A DNA stretch of 64,000 nucleotides. It comes from Vicinamibacteria bacterium (GTDB taxonomy: Bacteria > Acidobacteriota > Vicinamibacteria > Fen-336). Location of the stretch: assembly GCA_025994075.1 (NCBI GenBank), contig JAMQGV010000017.1, forward strand, positions 62,001 to 126,000, read 5' to 3'. Below the pieces are notes generated by a model, which did no database searches, was not told where the DNA came from, and saw only the letters and a list, made by a program, of their open reading frames with translations. Made by a program: the position numbers and the translations under genes. Of the stretch, positions 34,391 through 43,542 are shown piece by piece. Positions within the stretch are counted from its first letter, which is position 1, and each line of letters starts with the position of its first letter.

Positions 34391-36826
34391 GTGATCAGCG
34401 TCTCGATCCAGCTCGGGCCCGGAAGCCAGCCCGGCGTCGAGGTCCGGCGCGCGGGCCCCGACCGGCTGGAGCTGCGCGGGCGCCTGCGCCGGCCGTGGCT
34501 GCACTGGGCCGCACTCGCGTTCGGCCTGTGCGCCGTCGGCCAGCTCGAGACGCGGCGCGACGGGTCGGTGGCCGGGTTCGTCGTCGCGACCGTCTTCGCC
34601 TGCGCCTTCGCCGCCGCCCTGTTCGTGCGGCGCCGGCTCACCCTCGATCGCGCGACGCGCACGGCCGTCGACGGCTTCGGCCTCGCGGGCCGGCTCACCG
34701 GGCGCGCGCAGAGTCTCGCCGCGGTGCGCCGGGTGCGGGTGCGAGTCGAGCAGACGGGAGGCGAACACGCGGAGACCCGCTACCCGGTCGTGATCGAGGG
34801 CGACACCGCGTCGATCGAGCTCGACCGACCGGGGACCTGGGAGGCGGCACTGCCCGTGGCCGAGGCGGTCGCCCGCTTCCTCGGCCTCGAGCTGCGCGAC
34901 GACGTCGCGGCGGAGCGCAAGCGTCCAGGCGAGCTCGACGTCGCGTGGCGCGATCGCGGGCCGGGCGGACCGGTGCCGGACAGGCCGCGCGAGACCACGA
35001 GCCTCGTGCTGCTCGATCGGCCGACGCGGCTGCGAGCGCGGATTCCCGTGCCCTCGCCGCGACAGATCGCGGGGCTCAACGTCCTCGTGGGCCTGTTCTG
35101 CCTGATCCCGTTCACGGCGATGGTCCTGCTGCCGCTGCTGGGCGGTCGGCTCCACGGCGCCGGGCCGATCGCGTGGGCGCTCGCGCAGTCGCTGTTCCCG
35201 ATCCTGCTGGTCGGCAGCGCGTCGCTGCTCGCGGTGTTCGGCAACGGCGGCCTGCTGGACGTGACGCCCGCGCGGCTGCGCCTCGTCCAGAACGGGCTGC
35301 TGTGGCGGCGCGAGGTGGTGATGCCCGCGGGCGAGCTCGAGGACCTCGTGTGTCTCGACCCCGAACTCGGCGGCGCGCGCAGCCTGCTCGCCTACTTCTC
35401 GCATGGCGTGCTGGTCGCGCGCTCCGATCGCGCCAGCGTGCGCTTCGGCTACGGCCTGCCTCGCCCCGAACTCGACTGGCTGCGCGCGCGCGTGCTCGAG
35501 GTGCTGCGCGCCAGCCGCGCGGGTGACGGGGACACGCGAGGCGGAGAGCCGGCGGCCGAGCCCGCTCGCGAGGCGCCGTGGCTGATCGGCGTCGGCGCCG
35601 CGGGAGGCGCGCTCGCCGGCGCGGTGGCGGGCGGCCCGCTGGCGGCCGGCGTGGCGCTGCCGTTCCTCGAGCACGTGCTGAACCTCGGCGCCGCGCTCGG
35701 CGCGCTGCTCGGCGCGGGGCTCGACCCCGGCGGCGCGGGCCGCAACGGGCGCCGGCTCGGCGCGGCGCTCGCGGCCGCCGCCGTGCTGTTGGCGGCGATG
35801 GCGGCGCTCGACGTCCACCCGCGCTGGCAGCCTCGCCCCTCGTGGGACGAACAGGCACTGCTGCGCGGACGCACGGGCGCCCGCGATGCCGTCTTCGCGC
35901 TCGGCTATCTGCCGTCCGCTCTGCTGGCCGACGCGGCACTGGTGCAGGCGCTGCTGTTCGGGGCCTTCTGGCGCTCGCGACGGCGGGCCACGGCGGGCCT
36001 GTCCCCGACCGCAGGCGGCGGCGCACTCGCCCTGCGCTCCGCCGGCCTGCTGGCCGCGCTCACCGTCGCGGCCCTGGCTTCGAAGGCTGCCGCGAACCCT
36101 CGCGGATGGGATGCCGCGCCGCGGATCGCGACGCCGCGCACGCCGGCGAGCGTTCCGGCCCGGCCTCCCCTCGAGGCGACGCCGCGGCCCGCGCCGGAGC
36201 ACGACGACGGGGTGCTCGCCGGCCGCATGACGTGGGCGGGCCGCCCCGTCGACGAGCTGACCTCCGAGCGGCCGCGCTTCTGGTTCCGCGACGAGGAAGC
36301 CGGCGCGCTGGCCCAGCTCCACGCCGACTACGATCCGCGCGGCGGGCGCTTCCGCATCTTCGGCGCCCCCGGCCGCTACTACGGCACGGTCACGTTCGGG
36401 CCGCTGCGCTCCGACCCCGGCGCCGCGCTGGTCGGCGGGATCACGTTCGACCTGGCCGCCGGGGTCGAGACGGCGCGCGACCTCGCGCTGCACCGGGTGA
36501 TGCGGCTGCGCGTGCCCGAGGACAGCGCCGACCACCCCGGCGCGAAGGACGCCGCTCCCGAGCTCGCCTCGCCCGTCCGCTTCGCGTGGGACCCGGTCCC
36601 CGGCGCGACGGCCTACCGCTACGAGGTGCAGGCCGACCCCGCCGAGGACGCACCGCGCCCCGCGCCGGTGGAGGGGCGCACGACCCTCTGCGCGGTCGAA
36701 CTGCCGCTGCCGCGCGGGCGCTACCAGCTCCGGCTGGAGGCCCTGGGGCCGGGCGGCAGCCTCGCCCACCTCGAGGTCTTCCGCCCGGGCTTCCGCGCCT
36801 GGCGCTACGCCTTCGTCGTGCGCTGA
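34391..36826 (+). CDS. Large membrane protein with a C-terminal fibronectin-like domain, unknown function
   Basis: 811 aa, GTG start. Predicted helices near residues 35-80 flank a soluble stretch; further pairs occur near 220-280 and 395-480 and 500-570. The first soluble parts look like PH-like domains (LTLDRATRTAVDG, RLVQNGLLWRREV). The last 190 residues are exported beta-rich sequence: a segment with FWFRDEEAGALAQLHADYDPRGGRFRIFG and a fibronectin-III-like end (FAWDPVPGATAYRYEVQ, GRYQLRLEALGP). No family recognised. Divergent from the WD40 gene. Confidence 0.6.
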   Translation: MISVSIQLGPGSQPGVEVRRAGPDRLELRGRLRRPWLHWAALAFGLCAVGQLETRRDGSVAGFVVATVFACAFAAALFVRRRLTLDRATRTAVDGFGLAGRLTGRAQSLAAVRRVRVRVEQTGGEHAETRYPVVIEGDTASIELDRPGTWEAALPVAEAVARFLGLELRDDVAAERKRPGELDVAWRDRGPGGPVPDRPRETTSLVLLDRPTRLRARIPVPSPRQIAGLNVLVGLFCLIPFTAMVLLPLLGGRLHGAGPIAWALAQSLFPILLVGSASLLAVFGNGGLLDVTPARLRLVQNGLLWRREVVMPAGELEDLVCLDPELGGARSLLAYFSHGVLVARSDRASVRFGYGLPRPELDWLRARVLEVLRASRAGDGDTRGGEPAAEPAREAPWLIGVGAAGGALAGAVAGGPLAAGVALPFLEHVLNLGAALGALLGAGLDPGGAGRNGRRLGAALAAAAVLLAAMAALDVHPRWQPRPSWDEQALLRGRTGARDAVFALGYLPSALLADAALVQALLFGAFWRSRRRATAGLSPTAGGGALALRSAGLLAALTVAALASKAAANPRGWDAAPRIATPRTPASVPARPPLEATPRPAPEHDDGVLAGRMTWAGRPVDELTSERPRFWFRDEEAGALAQLHADYDPRGGRFRIFGAPGRYYGTVTFGPLRSDPGAALVGGITFDLAAGVETARDLALHRVMRLRVPEDSADHPGAKDAAPELASPVRFAWDPVPGATAYRYEVQADPAEDAPRPAPVEGRTTLCAVELPLPRGRYQLRLEALGPGGSLAHLEVFRPGFRAWRYAFVVR

Positions 36827-36913
36827 CGGCCGACTCGACCTGCTGTCCCCCCGAGTTGTCCGCGCACGGGCAGCGGTGGCCGCTGGCGGACAGCGCCTCT
36901 TCGAGAAAGTCGC

Positions 36914-36940
36914 GAACCCTGGAGCCGCGGCGGGCGTCTA
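36914..36940 (+). promoter_or_regulatory. ECF-sigma-type promoter of the first ADOP permease
   Basis: GAACC (36,914-36,918), 16 bases, CGTCTA (36,935-36,940). The GAAC/CGTC pair with a 16-base spacer is typical for ECF (group IV) sigma factors. The second permease gene has the same layout, which argues against chance. Confidence 0.6.
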
Positions 36941-37004
36941 CAGGATGTCGGAGCCGGGACCGCTTCTTGCAGCGCCCGGTCGGCATCCACTCTGGGGAGG
37001 AGCC

Positions 37005-39506
37005 TTGCAGGACCTGAAGCTCGCGCTGCGCACGCTGCGGAAGACGCCGTTCACGAGCGGCGTGGCGATCGTCTCGCTGGCGCTGGGGATCGGCGCCAAC
37101 GCGGCGATCTTCTCGCTGTTCCACCAGATGCTGCTGCAGCCGCTGCCGGTGCCGGAGTCGGAGCGCCTCGTCAACCTGCTCTCGCCCGGGCCCAAGCCCG
37201 GCTCGCAGTCGACCAACAACGCGGGCCCGATGGACGCGGTCTTCAGCTACCCGATGTTCAAGGACCTGGAGAGCGACGCCTCGCTGCCCGTGAAGCTCGC
37301 GGCGCACCGCTCCTTCGGCGCCAACCTCGCCTGGCGCGGGCAGACCTCGAGCAGCCGCGGCCAGTTCGTCTCCGGGAACTACTTCCCGGTGCTGCAACTC
37401 CAGCCCGCGCTGGGCCGGCTGCTCGGCCCCGACGACGACCGCACCCCGGGCGCCCACGACGTGGTCGTGCTCGCCCACGCCTACTGGAAGGAGCGCTTCG
37501 GGGCGAGTCCGACCGCGGTCGGCGAAGCGCTGGTCGTCAACGGCCGCTCGCTGACCGTCGTCGGCGTCGCCCCCGAGGGCTTCACGGGCACGACGCTGGG
37601 CGCGCCGGCGGACGTGTTCGTTCCGCTGACGATGCGCGGGGCGCTGACGCCCGGCTGGAAGGGCTTCGAGAACCGGCGCAGCTACTGGGCGTACCTGTTC
37701 GCGCGGCTCGACCCCGGCGTGTCGCAGGAGCAGGCGCAGGCCGCGCTGCACGCGCGCTACTCCGCGATCGTCCAGGACGTCGAGACGCCGCTGCAGGAGG
37801 GGATGAGCCCGCAGACGCTCGAGCGGTTCAAGGCCAAGGAGCTGGTGCTGGAGCCGGGCGCGCGCGGGCAGAGCTCGATCGCGACCGGCTCGCGCGCGCC
37901 GCTCACGCTGCTGCTGGGCGTCACCGCGCTGGTGCTGCTGATCGCCTGCGCCAACATCGCCAACCTGCTGCTCGCGCGCGGCGCCGGCCGCGCCGCCGAA
38001 ATGGCCGTGCGGGCGGCGATCGGCGCGGCGCGGCGTCACCTCTTCGGGCAACTGCTGGTCGAGGCCTGCGTGCTGGCCTCGCTCGGAGGCCTGCTCGGCC
38101 TGCTCGTCGCGCAGTGGACGCTGCGCGGCCTGCACGCGCTGATGCCGGCCGAAGCCGCGGCGACGATGCGGCCCGAGCTGGGACCCGCGGTGCTGGCCTT
38201 CACCGCCGCCGTCGCGCTCGGCACCGGCCTCGTGTTCGGGCTGTTCCCGGCGCTGCACGCCTCGCGCCCCGACCTGATCGCAGGCCTGCGTGGCCAGGCC
38301 GGACAGCCCGGCGGCAGCCGCGCCGCAGCCCGCTTCCGCCGCACGCTGGCGACCGCCCAGGTCGCGCTCTCGCTCGCCCTGCTCGTCTCCGCGGGGCTGT
38401 TCACCCGCAGCCTCGCCAACGCCGCGCGGGTCGACCTCGGCCTGCAGCCCGAGCAGTTGCTCACCTTCGCCGTCTCGCCGGAGCTGAACGGATACACGCC
38501 GGAGCAGAGCAAGGCGCTGTTCGAACGGATCGAGGACGAGGTCGGCGCGATCCCGGGCGTCAGCGCGGTGTCGGCGTCGATGGTTCCGCTGATCGCGGGC
38601 AGCAACTGGGGCAGCAGCGTCTCGGTCGAGGGCTTCGAGTCGGGGCCCGACACCGACGCCCACTCGCAGTGGAACCTGGTGGGGCCCGGGCTGTTCCAGA
38701 CCCTCGGCGTGCCGCTGCTCCAGGGCCGCGACTTCACGCGCCAGGACGCGCTCGGCGCGCCGAAGGTGGCGATCGTCAACCAGGCCTTCGCCCGCAAGTT
38801 CGGCCTCGGCGAGAACCCGATCGGCAAGCGGATGGGCACCGGCATGGGCGACGGCACGCCGCTCGACATCGAGATCGTCGGCCTGATCCGGGACGCCAAG
38901 TACAGCGACGTCAAGCAGGCGCCGCCGCCGCAGTTCGCGCTGCCCTACCGCCAGGACGAGGGCGTCGGCCAGCTCGTCTTCTACGTGCGCGGCGCGCTCT
39001 CCCCGGAGGCCCTCGTCGCGCAGGTGCCTCCGGTGCTGAAGCGGCTCGACCCCAACCTGCCCGTGGAGGAGCTGCGCACGATGCCCGCGCAGATCCACGA
39101 GCGGCTGTTCCTGGACCGCTTCATTTCGGTGCTCGCGACGGCGTTCGCGGTGCTGGCCACCGCGCTGGCCGCGCTCGGGCTCTACGGCGTGCTGGCTTAC
39201 ACCGTGGAGCAGCGGACTCGCGAGTTCGGCGTGCGGATGGCGCTCGGCGCCGACTCCGCCCGGGTGCGCGACCTGGTGCTCGGCCAGGTCGGGCGCATGA
39301 CGCTGGTCGGTGCGCTGATCGGGCTGCCGGCAGCGATCGGTCTCGGCCGCGTCGCGCGCTCGCTGCTGTTCGAGGTGGAGAGCCACGACCCGGCGGTGCT
39401 GGTGGGGGCGCTCGTCTCCCTCGCCTGCGTGGCGTTCGCCGCGGGCGCGCTCCCGGCGCGCCGCGCGGCCCGCGTCGAGCCGATGCGCGCCCTGCGCTAC
39501 GAGTAG
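37005..39506 (+). CDS. ADOP-family ABC permease (duplicated MacB/FtsX type)
   Basis: 833 aa. The N-terminus (DLKLALRTLRKTPFTSGVAIVSLALGIGANAAIF) is the hallmark of MacB-type permeases. A periplasmic MacB_PCD domain, three helices (VTALVLLIACANIANLLLARG), a second copy of the N-terminal helix and periplasmic domain (FRRTLATAQVALSLALLVSAGLFTRS) and a last FtsX unit (REFGVRMALGADSARV) make the duplicated layout of ADOP. No ATPase is encoded next to it. Substrates are unknown; MacB relatives move peptides or lipoproteins by mechanotransmission. TTG 37,005 has GGGGAGG upstream. Confidence 0.9.
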   Translation: MQDLKLALRTLRKTPFTSGVAIVSLALGIGANAAIFSLFHQMLLQPLPVPESERLVNLLSPGPKPGSQSTNNAGPMDAVFSYPMFKDLESDASLPVKLAAHRSFGANLAWRGQTSSSRGQFVSGNYFPVLQLQPALGRLLGPDDDRTPGAHDVVVLAHAYWKERFGASPTAVGEALVVNGRSLTVVGVAPEGFTGTTLGAPADVFVPLTMRGALTPGWKGFENRRSYWAYLFARLDPGVSQEQAQAALHARYSAIVQDVETPLQEGMSPQTLERFKAKELVLEPGARGQSSIATGSRAPLTLLLGVTALVLLIACANIANLLLARGAGRAAEMAVRAAIGAARRHLFGQLLVEACVLASLGGLLGLLVAQWTLRGLHALMPAEAAATMRPELGPAVLAFTAAVALGTGLVFGLFPALHASRPDLIAGLRGQAGQPGGSRAAARFRRTLATAQVALSLALLVSAGLFTRSLANAARVDLGLQPEQLLTFAVSPELNGYTPEQSKALFERIEDEVGAIPGVSAVSASMVPLIAGSNWGSSVSVEGFESGPDTDAHSQWNLVGPGLFQTLGVPLLQGRDFTRQDALGAPKVAIVNQAFARKFGLGENPIGKRMGTGMGDGTPLDIEIVGLIRDAKYSDVKQAPPPQFALPYRQDEGVGQLVFYVRGALSPEALVAQVPPVLKRLDPNLPVEELRTMPAQIHERLFLDRFISVLATAFAVLATALAALGLYGVLAYTVEQRTREFGVRMALGADSARVRDLVLGQVGRMTLVGALIGLPAAIGLGRVARSLLFEVESHDPAVLVGALVSLACVAFAAGALPARRAARVEPMRALRYE

Positions 39507-39533
39507 CGGGCCGCGGAGGTACAGGTCGCGGGG

Positions 39534-39731
39534 TCAGGCCAGCCGGAACGGCTCGCCCCGCGGCCCCGCGCGACGCGCGAGTGCCTCGCGGTCCGGCGCC
39601 GGGAACGAGCGCAGCCACGCCAGGTACTGGTCGCCCGTCATCGGCCGCGGCGCGGAGGCCGCGCGCAGCGCGACCACGTCGGACGCGCTCACCGGCAGTC
39701 CCCGCTCCAGGTCGAGCGGTTCAGCGACCAT
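39534..39731 (-). CDS. Small partner of the nucleotidyltransferase
   Basis: 65 aa, no recognised family. It contains MTGDQYLAWLRSFPAPDREALARR, a helical segment typical of small proteins beside nucleotidyltransferases. It overlaps the upstream gene by 11 bases, so the two are co-translated. It may be the antitoxin or an accessory protein of the pair; this is an inference from position. Confidence 0.5.
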   Translation of the reverse strand: MVAEPLDLERGLPVSASDVVALRAASAPRPMTGDQYLAWLRSFPAPDREALARRAGPRGEPFRLA

Positions 39732-40257
39732 GTCGCGCCTTCAGGGTCTCGAACTCGGCGAGGCGGCCGGCCTGCTCGAACCAGGGACGGACGGCCTCGA
39801 TCGACAGTTCGGGCAGGCTCATCAGGGCGTCGATGTCGGCGAGATCGCGAAACTCGCGGCTCGGGTCGTTGCGGATGGCGTGCAACTTGAGCGCCACCAG
39901 GTGCTCCGGCGCGGGCACCAGATGGTGCCGTCCCCCCAGCTCCAGCCGCGGCGACGCGGCGACGAACAGCCGGTCGGCCGTGGCGGCGTCCACGTAGAGC
40001 ACGTCGACCCGTCCGCGCGCCGGGTCGGGGTGCAGGTGGTTCGAGAACCCCGCCGACGCGTACAGCGTCTCGTAGCCGCGTTCCTGCAGCGCGGCGACGA
40101 GCGCGTCGCGGCACGCGGCGCTGGTCAGCACGTCGAGATCGGCGGTGAAGCGCGGCCGGCCCCAGGCCGCCAGGGCCAGCGCGCCGACGACGCACAGCCG
40201 CTCCCCGCGCTCCGCGACGATGGTCTCCAGTTCGTCGAGCACCCTCCCCACGTCCAT
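39721..40257 (-). CDS. MNT/AbiEii-like nucleotidyltransferase
   Basis: 178 aa. The catalytic region reads VVGALALAAWGRPRFTADLDVL, with G(A), Arg and the DxD pair intact, followed by VDVLYVDAATADRLF and a C-terminal helical part with LVALKLHAIRNDPSREFRDLADI, where the KLxA Lys and the Asp-Asp are conserved. The family transfers nucleotides to tRNA or protein targets, often as toxin of a type II/VII-like pair. It is the intact relative of the broken copies at 9,566-10,577. TAGGCT lies eight bases before its ATG. Confidence 0.75.
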   Translation of the reverse strand: MDVGRVLDELETIVAERGERLCVVGALALAAWGRPRFTADLDVLTSAACRDALVAALQERGYETLYASAGFSNHLHPDPARGRVDVLYVDAATADRLFVAASPRLELGGRHHLVPAPEHLVALKLHAIRNDPSREFRDLADIDALMSLPELSIEAVRPWFEQAGRLAEFETLKARHGR

Positions 40258-40339
40258 GCCCCGCTAGCCTACCGCGTCGGTGGCACCCTGCTGAAGGCCG
40301 GTGGTGTGCCGAACCGCGCCCACGGCTTCGGGCGCCGGC

Positions 40340-40912
40340 TCAGACCCGCAGCGAGCCGCGGAAGCCGCGCGCCGCGTAGTAGGAGTCGGCGCCGTTGTGG
40401 TACGTGAAGACGCGGCCGTAGCGGCGGTCGCCGAACAGGGCGCCGCCGCGCTCGCGGACCGCGGGCGGGGTCTGCAGCCAGCTCGACGTCTTCGTGTCGA
40501 ACTCGCCCAGCGCCTGCAGCGCGCGGTAGGCATCCTCGTCGAGCAGCTCGATGCCCATCGCTTCCGCCAGCTCGAGGGCGCTGGTCTTCGGCGCGTTCTG
40601 CTTCCTTCCCCGCCGCGCCTCGCGGTCGTAGCAGGCGCTGCGACGGCCGGCGGGGCTCTCCGGCGCACAGTCGCAGAAGTCGAGCTCCCCCGTGCTGCGG
40701 TCGTGGCCGACGACGTCGGGTTCGCCGCCCGTGCGCTCCATCTCGGCGAGCGCCGTCAGTTTCGCGGGGTGCTTCTCCAGGCGCGCGCGCACGTCGGCCC
40801 AGGCGAGGCCCGGGTGGCGTCGCGGGTTCTGCTCGAAGCGCGCCTCCAGCAACGCGAGCAGTTCCTGACGCTGCTTCGGGGACAGCTCCTTCCGGGCCGG
40901 GCGCACGCTCAT
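40340..40912 (-). CDS. DUF4256 domain protein
   Basis: 190 aa, soluble. It matches DUF4256 over its length: LLALLEARFEQNPRRHPGLAW, FCDCAPESPAGRRSACYDREA, and the C-terminal FGDRRYGRVFTYHNGADSYYAARGFRG. The function of the family is unknown. It lies 44 bases downstream of the ADOP permease on the same strand and may share its transcript. Confidence 0.82.
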   Translation of the reverse strand: MSVRPARKELSPKQRQELLALLEARFEQNPRRHPGLAWADVRARLEKHPAKLTALAEMERTGGEPDVVGHDRSTGELDFCDCAPESPAGRRSACYDREARRGRKQNAPKTSALELAEAMGIELLDEDAYRALQALGEFDTKTSSWLQTPPAVRERGGALFGDRRYGRVFTYHNGADSYYAARGFRGSLRV

Positions 40913-40956
40913 GGGGTCCTCCACGCGGGATGCGTGGACTCTACATCCGGCGGCGG

Positions 40957-43467
40957 CTACTCGGGGCGCAGCGCGATCATCGGGTCGACGCGGGTGGCGC
41001 GGCGGGCCGGCACCAGGACGGCGACCAGCGAGACGAACGACACCAGCGCGATCACCCCGGAGAAGACCCACGGGTCGCGGGCGCTGACGCCGAACAGGAT
41101 GTTGGCGATCGCGTCGCGCAGCACCGTGACCAGCGCCAGCGAGAGCGCGACGCCGACCAGCAGCCCGGCGCCGACTTGCCGCGAGCCCTGGCGCACGACC
41201 ATCGACAGGATGCGCAGCGGCTCGGCGCCCATCGCCATCCGCACCCCGAACTCCTGGGTGCGCTGGCTGACCGCGAACGACATCACTCCGTAGATGCCCA
41301 CCGCGGCCAGCACCATGGCCACGACGCCGAACGCGGAGAACATCGTCGCGATCACCGCGCCCTGGGCGACAAAGCCCTCGAGCTGCCGCTTCGGCGTGTC
41401 GACGAAGTACAGCGGCAGGTTGGCGTCGACGCGGGCGACGGCGCGCCGCAGCGGGTTGGCGAGCGCCTCGGCCGGCTGGCCGCCGCGCGGGCGCACGACC
41501 ACGGTCGCGAACTGGGCGGCGAACGGCTCCTCCTGCAGCGGCCCGACCGGGTTCGAGTAGAAAGGCACGTAGTAGCCGGTGTCGTCGACGTTCGGGTTGT
41601 TGAACGGCCCCTGCATGCGGATCGTCGAGACGACGCCGACGATCGTGCGCCACGGCCCCGGCTGCTCGCTGCCCGGGTCGACGGTGCGGAAGCGGCGGCC
41701 GAGCGGGCTCTCGTTGCCGAAGTGCCTGCCGGCGAACGCCGCGTTGACCACCGCCACCGGCTCGCGCGCGTCGAGGTCGTTCTCGCCGAACGTGCGGCCC
41801 GCGAGCAGCTTCTGGTCGGTGACCGCGAAGAAGCTGCCCGTCACCTGCTCGAAGTTGGCGTTCGGCCGGTCCCGCTTGTGGGCGTAGGTCCGGCCCTCGA
41901 TCTCGACCGGGGTCGAGCCGGAGAAGACCATGCGGAAGCGGCTGGTCAGCGCCACCGCGCCGAACTCCGGGTTCGCCGCCAGGTCGCGCTGCAGGCGGTC
42001 GAAGAACAGCCGGCGATCCGCCGGGGTCGGGTAGTCGCCGTCCATCAGGCCCATGCGGGCGGACATCAGCGCGCCGGTGTCGTAGCCGTAGTCGATCTGC
42101 TGCTGGTTGCGCAGCGAGCGCACCTGCAGCAGCGCGCCGACCAGCAGCACGCAGGTGATGCCGACCTGGAACACGACCAGGCCGCGGGTGACGAGGCCGA
42201 CGTGGGCGCCGGTGTTGCCGCGGCCGCCGTCGCGCAACGCCTCGACGACGCTCGCGCGCGACGAGCTCCAGGCGGGCAGCAGGCCCGACACGATCGTCGC
42301 CAGCAGCACGGCGCCGACCGTGAAGGCCAGCGCCGTGGCGTCGATGTCGAACGTGATCCAGGCCGGCGGCGGGTTGTCGTTGTTGCGCACCGCCGCCGTG
42401 ATCCAGTCGATCGAGAGCCGCGCCAGGACCAGGCCGAGCGTGGCGCCGAGCGAGGCCACCAGCAGGCTCTCGGTCAGCATCTGGCGGATCAGCCGGCCGC
42501 GGCTGGCGCCCAGCGAGGAGCGCACGGCCAGGTCCCTGGCCCGCGCCGAGGCCCGCGCGAACTGCATGTTCATCACGTTGACGCAGGCGATCAGCAGCAC
42601 GCCGACGCAGAACGCCAGCATCGTCAGCAGCGTGCCGCGCAGCGGGCGCGGCGTGAAGGTGTCGTGCAGCGGCTCGACCCGCGCCTCGGTGAAGGACTTG
42701 TGGGTCTCGGGGTAGGCGGCGGCGAAGCGCTTCGCGAAAGCGCCGAACTCCGCGTTCGCCTGGTCGAGCGAGACGCCCGGGCGCAACGTGCCGAGCAGGG
42801 CCGGGTTGTTGGCGCGCGGGTCGTTGCGCGGCCGCACCGGGAACTCGCTGTAGAGCGGGATCCACAGCTCCTCGTTGACCGGGAACGCGAAGCCGGGCGG
42901 CATCACGCCGACGATCGTGGCCGGCACGCCGTTGATCCGGACGCCCTTGCCGACGATGTCGGCGGCGCCGCCGAAGTCGCGCTGCCAGAGCGCGTGTCCG
43001 AGGATCGCGACCTTCGGCGCGCCTTCGCGGTTGTCCTCGGCGTTGAAGTCGCGGCCCAGCGCCGGCGCCACGCCGAGCGCAGGAAAGAAGTCTTCGGTCA
43101 CATAGGCGCCCGTGTAGCGGCGCGGAGTGCCGTCGACCGTGACGTTGACCGTCGAGCCGTTGAGGTACGCCGCCAGCCGGTCGAACGACTTCTGGACCGG
43201 GCGGAGCTCCTCGAAGTCCATCGAGGCGACCTGGGTGTTGACACCGAAGAAGGTCGCGCTCGACGGGTCGGCGAAGGTCGCGCTCACCAGGCGGTCGGCG
43301 GTCGGGAACGAGAAGCCGCGCAGCATGACCCCGTTCACGACGCTGAACATCGCCGTCACGCCGCCGATGCCGAGAGCCAGCACGATCGTCGCCAGCGCGC
43401 AGAACGCCCGCTCGCGCACGAGACCGCGCAGGCCCACCTTCACGTCCGCCTTGAGGTCGTCCGTCAT
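40957..43467 (-). CDS. ADOP-family ABC permease (second copy)
   Basis: 836 aa with the same duplicated MacB/FtsX layout as the gene at 37,005: DVKVGLRGLVRERAFCALATIVLALGIGG at the N-terminus, periplasmic domain (PRRYTGAYVTEDFFPALGV), FtsX core (VGVLLIACVNVMNMQFARASARARDLAVRSSLGASRGRL), second half (HVGLVTRGLVVFQVGITCVLL) and final FtsX (TQEFGVRMAMGAEPLRI). The sequence is clearly divergent from the first copy, so this is an old duplication or separate acquisition. It is preceded by the same ECF-type promoter. Confidence 0.9.
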   Translation of the reverse strand: MTDDLKADVKVGLRGLVRERAFCALATIVLALGIGGVTAMFSVVNGVMLRGFSFPTADRLVSATFADPSSATFFGVNTQVASMDFEELRPVQKSFDRLAAYLNGSTVNVTVDGTPRRYTGAYVTEDFFPALGVAPALGRDFNAEDNREGAPKVAILGHALWQRDFGGAADIVGKGVRINGVPATIVGVMPPGFAFPVNEELWIPLYSEFPVRPRNDPRANNPALLGTLRPGVSLDQANAEFGAFAKRFAAAYPETHKSFTEARVEPLHDTFTPRPLRGTLLTMLAFCVGVLLIACVNVMNMQFARASARARDLAVRSSLGASRGRLIRQMLTESLLVASLGATLGLVLARLSIDWITAAVRNNDNPPPAWITFDIDATALAFTVGAVLLATIVSGLLPAWSSSRASVVEALRDGGRGNTGAHVGLVTRGLVVFQVGITCVLLVGALLQVRSLRNQQQIDYGYDTGALMSARMGLMDGDYPTPADRRLFFDRLQRDLAANPEFGAVALTSRFRMVFSGSTPVEIEGRTYAHKRDRPNANFEQVTGSFFAVTDQKLLAGRTFGENDLDAREPVAVVNAAFAGRHFGNESPLGRRFRTVDPGSEQPGPWRTIVGVVSTIRMQGPFNNPNVDDTGYYVPFYSNPVGPLQEEPFAAQFATVVVRPRGGQPAEALANPLRRAVARVDANLPLYFVDTPKRQLEGFVAQGAVIATMFSAFGVVAMVLAAVGIYGVMSFAVSQRTQEFGVRMAMGAEPLRILSMVVRQGSRQVGAGLLVGVALSLALVTVLRDAIANILFGVSARDPWVFSGVIALVSFVSLVAVLVPARRATRVDPMIALRPE

Positions 43468-43475
43468 TTGACCGG

Positions 43476-43502
43476 TATACGGGGCGGCGCCGGGCCGGGT
43501 TC
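43476..43502 (-). promoter_or_regulatory. ECF-sigma-type promoter of the second ADOP permease
   Basis: On the - strand GAACC (43,502-43,498), 16 bases, CGTATA (43,481-43,476). This is the same element pair and spacing as before the first ADOP gene. The -10 element lies only eight bases from the ATG, so the mRNA would be nearly leaderless. Confidence 0.55.
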
Positions 43503-43542
43503 CGGTTCAATCGCCGGGATACCATCCGCGGCGGAGGTTCGG

